This document shows positions 1 to 10,837 of a DNA stretch of 64,000 nucleotides, one piece after another (the first letter of the stretch is position 1; each line of letters begins with the position of its first letter). A program made the translations under genes and the position numbers. The stretch is from Oegoconia quadripuncta (lineage: Eukaryota > Arthropoda > Insecta > Lepidoptera > Autostichidae), in assembly GCA_949316235.1 (NCBI GenBank), contig OX438742.1, positions 9,146,815 to 9,210,814 on the forward strand, in the 5' to 3' direction. The notes beneath the pieces were generated by a model. It saw only the letters and a list, made by a program, of their open reading frames with translations, was not told the DNA's origin and made no database searches.

Positions 1-93
1 ATCTGGTATCCATAATACAAGCCTAGTTGCTTATTGTGGAACTAGATGGCGCTGTGTGTATGTGCAAAGATACTTATTTATTTAATATTAGAA
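1..93 (+). repeat. SINE family C, 3' end only
   Basis: This segment matches the body and tail of the tRNA-derived SINE seen complete on the minus strand at 43275-43516. The shared landmarks are a 'TATCCATAA' stretch, a 'GGAACTAGATGGCGC' stretch and a TTTATTTA tail. The closest copy in the window is the minus-strand one at 51085-51230. The 5' part lies outside the window. It sits in the intron upstream of the DIP2 exon. Confidence 0.6.
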
Positions 94-143
94 GGTCTAT
101 GTGCTTCATGATTTTCGTATTTTCATTGAATAATATTACTTAG

Positions 144-299
144 AGCCAGTGCGCACTTGTGATTATTATTTGACCGATAGTTTAGTTGCAGTCATTTTTG
201 ATTGTTCGATCGGTTCGTGTAATGCGCACACTACTATATAACACCATACTGAATCACAGAACGATCAAACTATCGCACTTATAAAAATCACAAGTGGCT
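144..299. mobile_element. MITE-like palindromic element in a DIP2 intron
   Basis: The two ends are inverted copies. The left end reads AGCCA, then GTGCG, then CACTTGTGAT, with GATAGTTTAG further in. The reverse complement of the right end reads AGCCACTTGTGAT, with GATAGTTTGAT further in. No target-site duplication is clear. The rest of 300-648 is AT-rich intron with nothing recognisable until the splice acceptor. Confidence 0.55.
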
Positions 300-648
300 G
301 GATATAAAATATGAAATATAGCTCTGCCAACAAACACTTACAAAATAAATTACATCACCTATTTCATTGTTTTGCAGATATTTCTAGTGTAATTTTATTT
401 GTTTTATCAATCAGTGTTAATCCAACAAGGGATACACACTGCCTAAGCCACACCTTATCCTCTTTGTGTTGCTTCGTGCACGTTATTGTATAATTGTAAG
501 GGAAAAGTTTGAATTTGTGACAATTACTCTCGTAATACCTGCTCTGCTCTGCAATAATAAAATATTAGTCTTTGAAATCGCTAGCGTATGGGATAGTGTT
601 TTTATAATACGAAACGTTGTTACATAATGTCTATTTATTTCCTTTCAG

Positions 649-2258
649 TACCAGTTCATATCGCAGATCCTGCGATGGCGAGCTAAAAGCACATCGGATC
701 ATGTGATATTCACATTGCTCAACTCGAAAGGCGCAGTATCGAAAAGCTTAACTTGCGCTGAAATGCACAAACGGGCCGAGAAGGTTGGCATCCTCTTGAT
801 GGAGAAGGCCAGATGCAACAGCGGCGACCACGTGGCCCTCATTTTCCCGCCCGGGCTTGATCTCATATGCGCCTTCTACGGGTGTCTGTACGTCGGCGCC
901 GTACCGGTAACCATCCGCCCCCCTCACCCCCAAAACCTCCACACCACCCTACCTACAGTGAGAATGATCGTCGACGTCAGCAAAGCAACTCTAGTCCTCT
1001 CAAACCAATCTGTGATAAAACTCCTACGATCCAAAGAGGCCAGCAACGTACTCGACACCAAAGCATGGCCTCTCACGCTGGACACTGACGACATGCCCAA
1101 AAGGAAACTCAATCTCCACTACAAAGCACCCACGGCGGAGATGTTGGCGTATTTAGACTTCAGTGTATCGACGACCGGAATGCTTGCCGGAATCAAAATG
1201 TCACACGCCGCCGTCACCTCGCTGTGCCGATCGATGAAAATTGCATGCGAATTATACCCGTCGCGGCACATAGCCCTCTGTCTCGATCCTTATTGCGGTC
1301 TCGGGTTCGCCCTCTGGTGCCTCAGCAGCATTTACTCGGGCCATCATTCGATCCTCATCCCGCCCTCCGAAGTGGAAATCAATCCAGCTCTCTGGCTGAG
1401 CGCCGTCTCGCAATACAAGGTCCGCGACACCTTCTGTTCGTACGGCGTCATGGAACTATGTACAAAAGGACTGGGATCCTCGGTGAATCAATTAAAATCG
1501 AAAGGGATCAATTTGGCTTGCGTGAGGACCTGCGTAGTCGTCGCCGAGGAGAGACCGAGGATCAATCTGACGAATTCGTTTTCGAAATTGTTCTCGGCTC
1601 TCGGTCTGAGCCCGCGGGCCGTATCTACTTCATTCGGATGTCGCGTCAACATCGCGATCTGCCTGCAAGGCGCTTCTAGTCCTGAGCCATCGACGGTATA
1701 CGTCGACTTACGAGCTCTGCGCAACGACCGCGTCTCATTGGTCGAACGAGGCAGCCCGCATTCCCTCTGTCTCATGGAGTCGGGGAAGCTCCTTCCCGGG
1801 GTGAAAGTGATAACAGCCAATCCGGAGACGAAAGGCCAATGTGGGGATTCACATTTGGGCGAGATATGGGTGCAGTCCCCACACAACGCGAGCGGCTATT
1901 TCACGATATATGGTGATGAGAGCGACTACGCGGACCACTTTAGCGCACAGTTGGTAACTGGGAACACTGGGGAGGTGTATGCCCGGACGGGATATCTGGG
2001 CTTCTTGCGGCGGACGGAGATCAGCACTACGGCGCCGAGCGATGACACGTCGTTGAAGGTCAAAGACGGTGACACCGAGTCGTTAATGTCAGCGTGCACT
2101 AGTGTCGCTAGTGTCGCAGTGACAGAAACACACGACACCCACGACGCGGTGTTTGTGGTTGGCGCGCTGGATGAGACGATCATGCTGAGGGGTATGAGAT
2201 ACCATCCGATTGACATAGAAAATTCAGTCATGAGATGTCACAAGAAGATCGCTGAATG
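649..2258 (+). CDS. DIP2: Disco-interacting protein 2 (DIP2), penultimate exon, partial gene
   Basis: The exon follows a good acceptor (TTTCCTTTCAG at 638-648) and stays open for 536 codons, starting YQFISQILRWRA. It carries most of the second adenylate-forming (fatty-acyl-AMP-ligase-like) domain of DIP2. Recognisable segments are HVALIFPPGLDLICAFYG, PVTIRPPHPQN, the DIP2-type version of the ATP-binding loop (STTGMLAGIKMSH, about exon residues 172-186), LDPYCGLGF, RTCVVVAEERPR and GEIWVQSPHNASGYF. It ends in a GTACGT donor after two bases of a Cys codon. DIP2 proteins are conserved in animals, have a DMAP1-binding N-terminus plus two such domains, and are linked to lipid (diacylglycerol) homeostasis. 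Earlier exons lie left of the window. A stretch of about 40 codons at 2020-2138 (Ser/Thr/Asp-rich) is absent from the vertebrate proteins I remember. Confidence 0.93.
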
Positions 2259-2607
2259 GTACGTAACTTGAAAGATATTTTATTGTTCACAGCGAAAATC
2301 CAATTGCTACATAATAGCGCAAATTTCATATTGTGGGAATTGGCGTCGCAGATTATATTTCATGCTTATTTCTTTAAATTCCATACAAACACATGAGTGC
2401 ATCTCTAACTAGATATTTGTCCAGAATAAACTCAAAAACATCTGAACAGATTTCATCGATATTTGACACGCAATTAGACCTGACCTTAGTTAGCATATGG
2501 GGCAATTTAATTCCGAAATTTCAAGTAATTCCCGCCGGATTCTAAATCAACTCCACGTGGGCGGAGCCGCAAACCGAAACTTATAACGCATTATTTAACT
2601 TCCACAG

Positions 2608-2860
2608 CGCTGTATTCACATGGACCAACCTTCTGGTGGTGGTGGTGGAACTGGACGGCAACGACAGCGAGGCCCTGAATCTCGTCCCGCTTGTCACCAA
2701 CACGGTGCTTGAGGAGCACCACCTCATCGTCGGCGTAGTGGTGGTGGTAGACCCGGGCGTCGTGCCCATCAACTCGCGGGGCGAGAAGCAACGGATGCAC
2801 CTGAGGGACGGGTTCCTCTCAGATCAGATAGACGCTATCTACATAGCGTATAACATGTAA
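2608..2860 (+). CDS. DIP2: Disco-interacting protein 2 (DIP2), last exon
   Basis: After a 349-bp intron (GTACGT at 2259, CTTCCACAG ending at 2607), the first C completes the split Cys codon. The frame then reads AVFTWTNLLVVVVELDG and ends in QIDAIYIAYNM followed by TAA. This is the conserved C-terminal end of DIP2, including NSRGEKQRMHLRDGFL. The junction gives AE-C-AVFTW, as in known DIP2 proteins, so both borders are well fixed. The antisense ORFs over this exon are shadows. Confidence 0.95.
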
Positions 2861-5800
2861 TTTAGGCCATAATGCCGAATCGTTCATTCGAGGGGTAACG
2901 CTAAAAGGTAGAAGTGATATTCCATCGAATTCCATTTGAACTGGTCACTTTGTGCTACATACTCGTATATGAGGTTGTCTAAATAAAAGACAAATATTTG
3001 GAAAATCACTGCTATTTCATTCAATTTAGTAGCAAACTAAATTAACTCGTTGTTGAGGCTCGCTAAGAACTTCACGGGTAACTAAAATGAAAAATTATAA
3101 ATCGTATTTTATCCGTATGTGTATTATATTGTCGTACAATTTGTCAATGTTAGTGACCACACAATGTATCAAGTGTGCATGAGGCTGTTCAAATTAAATC
3201 GATTTAAGGTTACAATTTTTGGTCGGCTTAATGAAACTATTGATACGAAATTGATACAGACGACGATGGTGAAGTACCTACCGACCGACCGTACGTTGTA
3301 GTCAAACCTACTACATTAGTGATGAAAGAATGACGCATATGACAATACATGTACCATACCCACCCATCCATGTGTTCACGTTGTCTATCGTTAATATTTC
3401 CCGTTTCCAAGGAGAATGATAGAGCGATAGTTTTACATAACAAGAAAGTCATTGTATAGATGCGATTGGAATATATGTGACATCATAACAGCGTACGGTT
3501 CTTAGATTTGTAGGTGAATTTTAAAGAAATTTCGCCGTACTATTTGAACAGCCTTTAATCCTTTTATCGAACCTGTCCCATCGTTAATCGTTAGTCCTTA
3601 ACGTTCCCTTAGGGTCAGTGTGATAGTGTCTCTATTTCTACTGTATTTTATGCCCTTCTTGACACACCATATTCGCCCCCATTTTTCTAAGGATTTAATA
3701 ATTATGTAGTATCTTATATTCGGTTGATCGGGTCAAGCAATAGGCGGGTTAATAAAAAATAATAATACATCAATATTACATATTATCCCGTAACGACAGG
3801 TTAATCTGAAACTTACGTTTTGATATCCTTATTTTTTTCTTGTTAAAGTAAACAATGAGCTAACGCCAAATCGAGTAAATTAATAATAGTTATTTCGGGC
3901 TCGAGATAGTAAGGAATCGGAAAGGTTTTAAGACTGTTCTAATTTCTAAGCTTGTAATGCTTTCAAATACGAACATGTGACTCGTGCCCAAAAACGAGAC
4001 AAGACTGATATAAGTCTGAAATCAACTATTGATTTAATATTAATTTAGAAACATTTTCCCCAAACCTCATGTCTCAGTAAACTCTGCACTTATTTACTTC
4101 TTACGCGTCAGCTGACTGTATAGGCGATGCGGCTATTTGATTCACTAAACAGCGAGTAAATGTAATACGGACATTTCTATAACAAGGAGGTGTTGCCAAC
4201 AATTCGATTTAATATATTAGTTCTTGAGCAAAAGGAGAACATGTATTGACAAGTTTTATATTCTCAACGAATCCTTTACAGTAAATGTCTTCAGTGCCTC
4301 ATTTGAATATGCCTCTATACATATGTTTACTTGCTGTATAAATTTCAGTTTATAATTTTATGTTGCTTCAAACATCTAATTTTGTTATAACTAATGCAAT
4401 ATGGAAAATAGTATTGCACCTAAAGGCCCGGCCACACGATACGGTGCGACGCCACTCGCTGCGTCGTTGATCTACATGGTTCATTGCCGGTTGCAGTAGT
4501 TTAACTGACGTTGATTACGTTACGACCACGGCAATGAACTTATTATTAACGCTTCGTACGGCCTGGCCCTAATGCACCGTTTATCTTTATCACTTATTAA
4601 TTTAGCGAATCGGTTCGTATCTGGCTCTATTAGGAGCAGTGGCATGACGATTGAGTATTGATGTGTTGCAACGATGACGGCTCGAATTACCCCAATATTA
4701 TTTGTTATTAAGAGTAGAACAGTACTGTTCTATTTATGTTGGACGCTGATAGAGCCGGAGCATTAGGATAGTGGTAGGAGTTAATTACTGTAATAGTCGA
4801 AGAGCAAGCAGCTTTTATTGTACCGTTTTAAAATATACACAATTATATTATGATTACGATGATCAGGTAAATTCTAATGCTAGTGCGTATGTAAATGTAT
4901 TACAATTTAAACTTAGTGTTAGTAATTGATTATGATAATGAATGTATTGCATTTAATGTGTTTAAATGTTAGTTTTGTGGTTCAGTTTTTATGGTTGACA
5001 GTAAAATTCGACAAGAGATTTCTCGAGCTCATATCAAAAATATACAACTCTCAGTGTACAATAGTAATTAAATTGGAGATAGTTCTGGTTGGATTTCATA
5101 CTAACACATTTTAACTCTGAATGTTTAGCTGTATGTATGTACGAAGCGTCGAATAATGACGTGAATCTGTTTTAAAAAATTAACATGTGGCAAAGAGTTC
5201 GGCCCTGAAAAATTTCTAATGAAATGTTGTAGTAACACAATTTTGCGCAGAGCCGAACTTGATCTGTTAATGTAATATTTACCGTGAATTTTTGGCTGAA
5301 ATCAAGTTTAGTGTTCCTAATCTTTTTGCTAATCCACTAAATATAATTTCTAATATCGAAATTACCTACCTACCAAATGATTTCGATTAAGTATTTTTCA
5401 GTAAAAAATTAGATGTTCACCTACTTCAGGTTTTATAGTCAAATCTAATATTTTATTATTAGAATATATGGAAATTAGAATTTAATATTGTGTTGTAGTT
5501 CATTCCAATCTACGTTCTGAACGAAAAATTGCATAAAAGTATAATTTGAAATTATTTTCACTATAATAATAGATTTCATATTTACTATATTCTTTTTGTA
5601 ATTATTTATTGCTAAATTGTACATATATTTTTGTTATTTAATTTTATGTTACAACGATTTCGGTATTTTAGCTTTTAATGTTGTTTTGATGTTTCAGTGT
5701 CGGCAGTATAATGTATTGGCTGATTAACTGTCACTCAGAAATTCCTTTAAATTACGTCACTTGGTTATTATAATAAAAATATAATTTTTCAAAATGTAGT

Positions 5801-5941
5801 CAACTTACGAAATAAGTATACAAGTAGATAAATAACTCAGTTTAATGAACAATGTCTTATTTGTAATCAATAATTATTCATTATGTTATTGTAACTAAGC
5901 ATTATGTATGGGATAGAGTCCTGCAACAGGTTGTAAATAAA
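2861..5941 (+). other. Probable DIP2 3' UTR and polyadenylation signals
   Basis: No coding sequence is visible for 3 kb after the DIP2 stop. Two AATAAA hexamers fit gene ends: 2982-2987 (short 3' UTR) and 5936-5941 (long 3' UTR). The second precedes a switch to GC-rich sequence (5955-6020). Which one is used is an inference. A MITE-like palindrome lies at 4424-4570. Confidence 0.4.
4424..4570. mobile_element. MITE-like palindrome
   Basis: The outer ends are imperfect inverted copies: AGGCCCGGCCACACGA on the left, and AGGGCCAGGCCGTACGA as the reverse complement of the right end. Inside is a second inverted pair, GTTCATTGCCG and CGGCAATGAAC. TAA on both sides could be a target duplication, but it merges with the ends. 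Confidence 0.45.
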
Positions 5942-7604
5942 GAAAGATCAAAGTTGACGCGACATCGAGCGACACCCTGGAGCTCACCACGCACACTCCG
6001 AGCCGCGACCGCAGGAGACACAGTTACGCACTTTAATTAAAACATAGATTTAAAAAAGCATTCACTACAAGTAATAATCGCACATTTTGATTTCTCTTTA
6101 CTTATTTTATCAATTACTGAATGACTGTGTTTGATACTAAATACTTCGTGTATAATGTTGGCAAAACGCACAAATATGCGAAATTTTGGTAGTATCGTTA
6201 ATTTGATAATGTAATATGAATGTTTGCGAGGGATTCCAAATTTTTTCCTAACCTACTGCTACTCCAGCATGTCGCTGCCATTTATGTATTTCGTTTCGAG
6301 CGGGTTACTAATAAAACCTATTCCTTTTAGTTTTAAGAGAAATATTGGGATATAATTCCATTAATTAAATTTACATTATTTTGTTGTATGTACTTGTCTA
6401 ATCTATATGATTGGGATACATTTTATAAAGTATTCCTTTATTTAGCGTTAATACCCAGGTACGACAGCTCGTTAAGGTTTGTGGATGTCATACAAAAAAT
6501 TACTCAGTGGCACTCGTCTTAAGTTTATATTTATTTTTATCAATAGTAATCTACGCTCGAAACGAGAAAAAACAAAAGATTTAGAATCCTTTTCGTTCGA
6601 ACTTTTGTAAGCCGCCAAAGAACGGTCTGTTGGGACTTTGTAACCGCTTTTACAATTTTGTGATTTTTTCTGAAACATGAATAAATACATGCAATGTGAT
6701 TTTATTTTTATTTCTTTCAAAATTGTTAGTGATCGATAACAAAGACTAAAACTCGTACTATATATGAATGGGCATATCCTAGGTATGTATAGGCACAGAA
6801 TTAATATAGTACGTAGGTACCAAACAGCTTTCGTAATTAGAATATAAATTGCAGATGCAACTTAAACTCCGCGCCAAGAAGGATAACAGTTGTGCCAATC
6901 TAACAAGAACTAAAAAAATTAAATTTGGTACCATAAACAAATCATCTATACTTTTTAACTGAATGCAAAGTAACGCGCAGATAGATTTTTTATATACTTT
7001 CCTGAATGTATATAATAAAATTATATTAGAATCCCGTTATTACATGCTGTTGTAAAACCTCTTTTTATAATCTAACCAAATGTTTTACTGGCTGATATTC
7101 ATTTGAATTTAGGTATGTTCGTAGTTTAAAAGTTGTTTATTTTTATATACGTCTTGTCACATTTACCTAATACACAATATGTCTGAATGAAGATAATTTT
7201 TATTCTAATTTAATAGAACCTGCTGTAAAACAACGAGTAGCACTATTTACTCCTACACATGCCGCACAATATGGCGGACTGCGCTAATCGGCCACGTTGC
7301 ATAATAATTTTGGAACAATAGCTACGCGCGCGTGTTTACAACAAATTAAAATTTAAAACCATAAGTCGCCGGCACTTTTACCGTTTTTCAACACACTTGC
7401 TCGTAAGGTTGATCTTATTACACCGCCTTTAGGCTCATAATCTATGATATTAAAACACGCGTGCTTTTTCATTATATTACAGCACAAGTGCTATAATAAC
7501 AACCTGAAGTTTCAACATGTCTCTCTTTGTAAGAATAAATGACCGTTATATACCTACGTTATATAACATTACGTAATTCGCTGTCGTTATTCTCTGTCTA
7601 CGCT
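5942..7604. other. Intergenic AT-rich stretch
   Basis: I see no exon, RNA gene or clear element here. The ORF at 6472-6720 on the minus strand has no recognisable domain and I do not support it. Confidence 0.5.
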
Positions 7605-8017
7605 GCATACGCCAAGTATACGAAGAATTGCTTGTTTTGACTGAGACTGATTTATAAACTGAAGAAAGAACAGATATAAGACATGACTGTATGGGCTTAG
7701 ATCCCTTCTCTTAGGGGAGAGAATGAAACGAAAAAAAAAAAAGTTAAGTCGTCGTTGTGTTCAAAGAGTATACAAACCCGGGCTCTTTGGCGGGAACTCG
7801 GCGAGTGAAGTTACATTTTTCTTTATAATTCTTATAATTTGTGCATTCTAACTTTTGAAGCTTAATAATGGCAGAATATTGTGCAGCAAACGTTAGTGAT
7901 GGTGTACAAGTGAAGGGAATTGTAAATTAAAGTGCGTAACGGAGCTTTCGGGTTCCCACAAGAAGCCGCTAAAATCTTTTGTAAAGCATTCTGCCACTTT
8001 ACTGAAGAATGACTTGA
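7605..8017 (+). repeat. Unclassified dispersed repeat, block B then block A (copy 1)
   Basis: Block B (7605-7740) starts at TACGCCAAGTATACGA and ends in a poly-A-like run. Block A (7785-8017) starts at GGGAACTCGGCGAGTG. Both recur at 23843-24320 in the order A then B, and B recurs at 8776-8918. Block A contains ATGGCAGAATATTGTGC, which begins a very short reading frame that soon stops. The family is not one I can name. It could be a non-autonomous transposon or a decayed gene family. Confidence 0.6.
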
Positions 8018-8734
8018 CCGTGACTCAGTGTCTCCAACTCTCTGTGTCAAAATTACGGTGTTACCAGTCCAAAATTACGGTATATCGTAAAAAATTACGG
8101 TAAATAATAAATCATAAATACGGTAAAACTACGACAGATTGCCAGATATGAAAATTGTTTAAAGCTTTTAGTATTCAAATTTTCCTATGTATGTTATCAT
8201 CGATTAATTCTTTTAATTCTAAACTTAAAAAAATATAATTTTCAAGAAAATATTATATTACAATAGTGCCGTTGTAGTAGTAGTTGTAGTTTCACGTATC
8301 TACTGAACAGACAATTCGGTGGCACTGTGGGCCTACTTTATAAAAATAAGTGAGGGTAATAATTGAAGGTGGGAGAATTCTTTTATTTTTATATGAGTAG
8401 ATATCTGTAGATATTAAAAGCAACACAAACCTACACAATAAATTGCAGCACTAAAGTGTATTGTAACATATTATTATACCACTACTGTAGGTACTGTTTT
8501 TGCACCAATGTACAAAATACTAGAAATAAAGAGAATCAAAAATATACCAAATAAACCACTCCTTGCATACTAATAAATCTCCTTGTTACCATGACTTAAA
8601 GTGTATATTGTGTTGCTAACCAAATTACGGTAGAAAGTCGCACCGTAATGACATGTCTACGGTAGGTGGTAGATTTATAAAAAATACGGTAGGTCTACCG
8701 TAATTACGGCGTAGTTGGAGACACTGCCGTGACT
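8018..8734. mobile_element. Non-autonomous hAT-type element with its 8-bp target duplication
   Basis: The element proper is 8026-8726 (701 bp). Its terminal inverted repeats are CAGTGTCTCCAACT and AGTTGGAGACACTG. It is flanked by the exact 8-bp direct repeat CCGTGACT at 8018-8025 and 8727-8734. CAGxG ends plus an 8-bp duplication are the hAT hallmark. Near both ends the motif ATTACGGT (and its complement) is repeated several times, as expected for subterminal transposase-binding sites. No transposase is encoded. It interrupts the block A repeat, whose second copy at about 24040 reads through CCGTGACT uninterrupted. Confidence 0.85.
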
Positions 8735-8930
8735 AGACCTCGGTAAATAGTTACTATACTCTTTGGACTAGACTCTGTATACGCCAAGTATACGACGAAT
8801 TACTTGTTTTGACTGAGACTGACTTACAAACTGAAGAAATAAAAGAAATAAGACATGGCTGTTATGGCCTAGATCCCTTTGCCTTCTCCTAGAGGAGAGA
8901 ATAAGACGAAAAAAAAAAAGTATACAAACC
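8735..8930 (+). repeat. Block B repeat (copy 2)
   Basis: Sequence from 8776 (TACGCCAAGTATACGACGA) to the A-run at 8918 repeats 7605-7740. The GTATACAAAC that follows also occurs after block B copy 1. With 7785-8017 it forms an A-hAT-B arrangement. Confidence 0.6.
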
Positions 8931-8938
8931 TTAGATTA

Positions 8939-9742
8939 TACAGGGCGTCCCAAAGTTATGGGACATGAAGGGGAAGTACCTTAAATATCGTAGATAGTGA
9001 ATTTTGCTCAAAGAAGACTTTATGTTATTTTTAAAAGTTAGTAATTCTGCATTCATAGATTTTCTAAAAATTATTTGCTTCGGCTGGGAATCGAACCGAC
9101 TCAAATGTGAAAAAAAAAACACCCTACTTTTATGATGCCAATCGAAAGAATAGCTAAAAAATAATAACTCTGCCTAAGTAACATAGTATTTTAAAAGAAA
9201 GGAACAACGTGAAATTAATCATTTTAATCAAATAAAAAACATACATGAAACTGCCGTAGTCAATTAAGTAGGTATTTTTTTGTAAATTAATTAATTAAAT
9301 GCTCAAAATGTGATCCCTCTTGTCTTACGCAAATCGCCAATCTTTTAATGAGCCCGCTGCCTGTTGATTTTCTAATCATTTTATGGTGAACACTCGATGT
9401 GATATGGCACAATTCTGTTTGCAACTCGCCTACGTTCTCGTATCGCTTTTTGTTTTGACTCAATCATTTTATGTTGTTCCTTTCTTTTAAAATACTATGT
9501 TACTTAGGCAGAGTTATTATTTTTTAGCTATTCTTTCGATTGGCATCATAAAAGTAGGGTGTTTTTTTTTTCACATTTAAGTCGGTTCGATTCCCAGCCG
9601 AAGCAAGTAATTTTTAGAAAATCTATGAATGCAGAATTACTAACTTTTAAAAATAACATAAAGTCTTCTTTGAGCAAAATTCACTATCTACAATATTTAA
9701 GGTACTTCCCCTTCATGTCCCATAACTTTGGGACGCCCTGTA
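8939..9742. mobile_element. Long-inverted-repeat element of Tc1/mariner type
   Basis: The element is 8941-9740 (800 bp), starting CAGGGCGTCCCAAAG and ending in its reverse complement, flanked by TA at 8939-8940 and 9741-9742. The inverted arms are 8941-9208 and 9473-9740, 268 bp each, with only a few differences. The central 264 bp holds a decayed transposase end on the minus strand. TA flanks and the transposase relic point to the IS630-Tc1-mariner superfamily. Arms this long are unusual for classical mariners. The two similar ORFs at 8931-9122 and 9559-9846 are just the two arms read in opposite directions. Confidence 0.75.
9287..9455 (-). pseudogene. Transposase C-terminal relic (Tc1/mariner-like)
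   Basis: Read on the minus strand, about 55 codons remain open. They include KRYENVGELQTEL, then a segment with IRKSTGSGLIKRLAICV, and end QEGSHFEHLIN before TAA. The final (H)FEHL pattern close to the stop, after an arginine/cysteine-rich helix, is typical of the C-terminus of many arthropod IS630-Tc1-mariner transposases. Upstream the frame is closed by a stop near 9458, and the DDE/D catalytic region is missing. This is a short remnant. Confidence 0.55.
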
Positions 9743-10837
9743 TACCTGATACAAACCCTACGGAGAGTTGTGTAGTTGTGATAGATATACATTGTAGTTT
9801 CCGTATGTTATATTACTCTATGATTGTAGTCTTTGTTGTGATGTGACTTGTGTGGTGTTCAATTTGCACTTTCTCGGATCTTTTGCTTTTATAATTCAAA
9901 GACTTGCCAAAAACGAAAGAATTGAATTGGTTCTATAACAACTGATGACTTAACTTTGTTACAAAAATTCTTCGATTGCACTTGATTTGGACCGGTGATA
10001 TACGGATTTCGGAATACTTGGCATTTCTTCAACGGTTATTTGATGTTGCACGCGATTTAGTGTATACCTACCCTTGAATGTAAGTATTAATACATTTATA
10101 ATTAAGTAGTATATATAGGTATATTTTATTTTCCCTCATAAATAAAACAAAGTAGGTTAGTATTAGATTTGCAAATAGCTACCTACCTAGGAAAAAATCA
10201 TATTATATCCCCCTACCTACAACAATTAAAAAACAATCACAGAAAGACTTATTCTGTCCAACCAAGGTCGTGAATATATGTATGTATGTACAAGTAAAGG
10301 TTTCTACAACATTGTAAGTAACAGACATGCAAGTAATATTAAAGTGGCAGCCTTCCAAAGTGAGCCAATCTGTTGTATTATATCATCTTTTCTTTTTAAG
10401 CTTAGCTGAGGTATGGACTCGGTCTCAATTTTTTCTGGCATTATAACATCTCTAATAATAAATTCTCTGGTCTCTATACTCAATAAATCTATATTGACTC
10501 TTTCACAACTGACTTAATTATATTCTTTGTGAATCAATTGTGCAATGATCGGTCAAATGTCCTTTCTTTTCCTTTTTAATCCTTCAGGTTATTGTTACGT
10601 GGCCACAATACTTCTAATACAATCATGAAATTGCTAACAAAAATATAGGTAACTTCAATTTAGTAATAGTCTGTGGGCACTTTGAAGACTATTTCACTCT
10701 ACGAACTGTATATTTTTATTTCAAATATAACCAATTATGTAAATGAAAACCTTATCATGTGTTTCATTGCAGGCGTCATTCCATTTAATGTTTTCTTTAT
10801 GTGAATGTTACCCTACTCTCAATTTTATTGTTTTCAG
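9743..10837 (+). other. Upstream region of the Harbinger-like gene, possible 5' UTR exon and intron
   Basis: No convincing coding sequence. A good donor (AAT|GTAAGT) at 10079/10080 and the acceptor TTTTCAG ending at 10837 could bound a 758-bp intron between a non-coding first exon and the first coding exon. This is inference from splice signals only. Confidence 0.35.

Noticed and set aside
311..493. 60-codon ORF upstream of the DIP2 exon
   Set aside because: It does not join in frame to the exon and has no family features. It lies in an intron next to a MITE.
1488..1886. 132-codon antisense ORF and other ORFs over the DIP2 exon
   Set aside because: They are shadows of the DIP2 frame, which has unmistakable family similarity along its whole length.
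8931..9122. Small protein shared with 9559-9846
   Set aside because: The two ORFs are the two arms of one inverted-repeat element. Their similarity reflects DNA duplication, not a gene pair.
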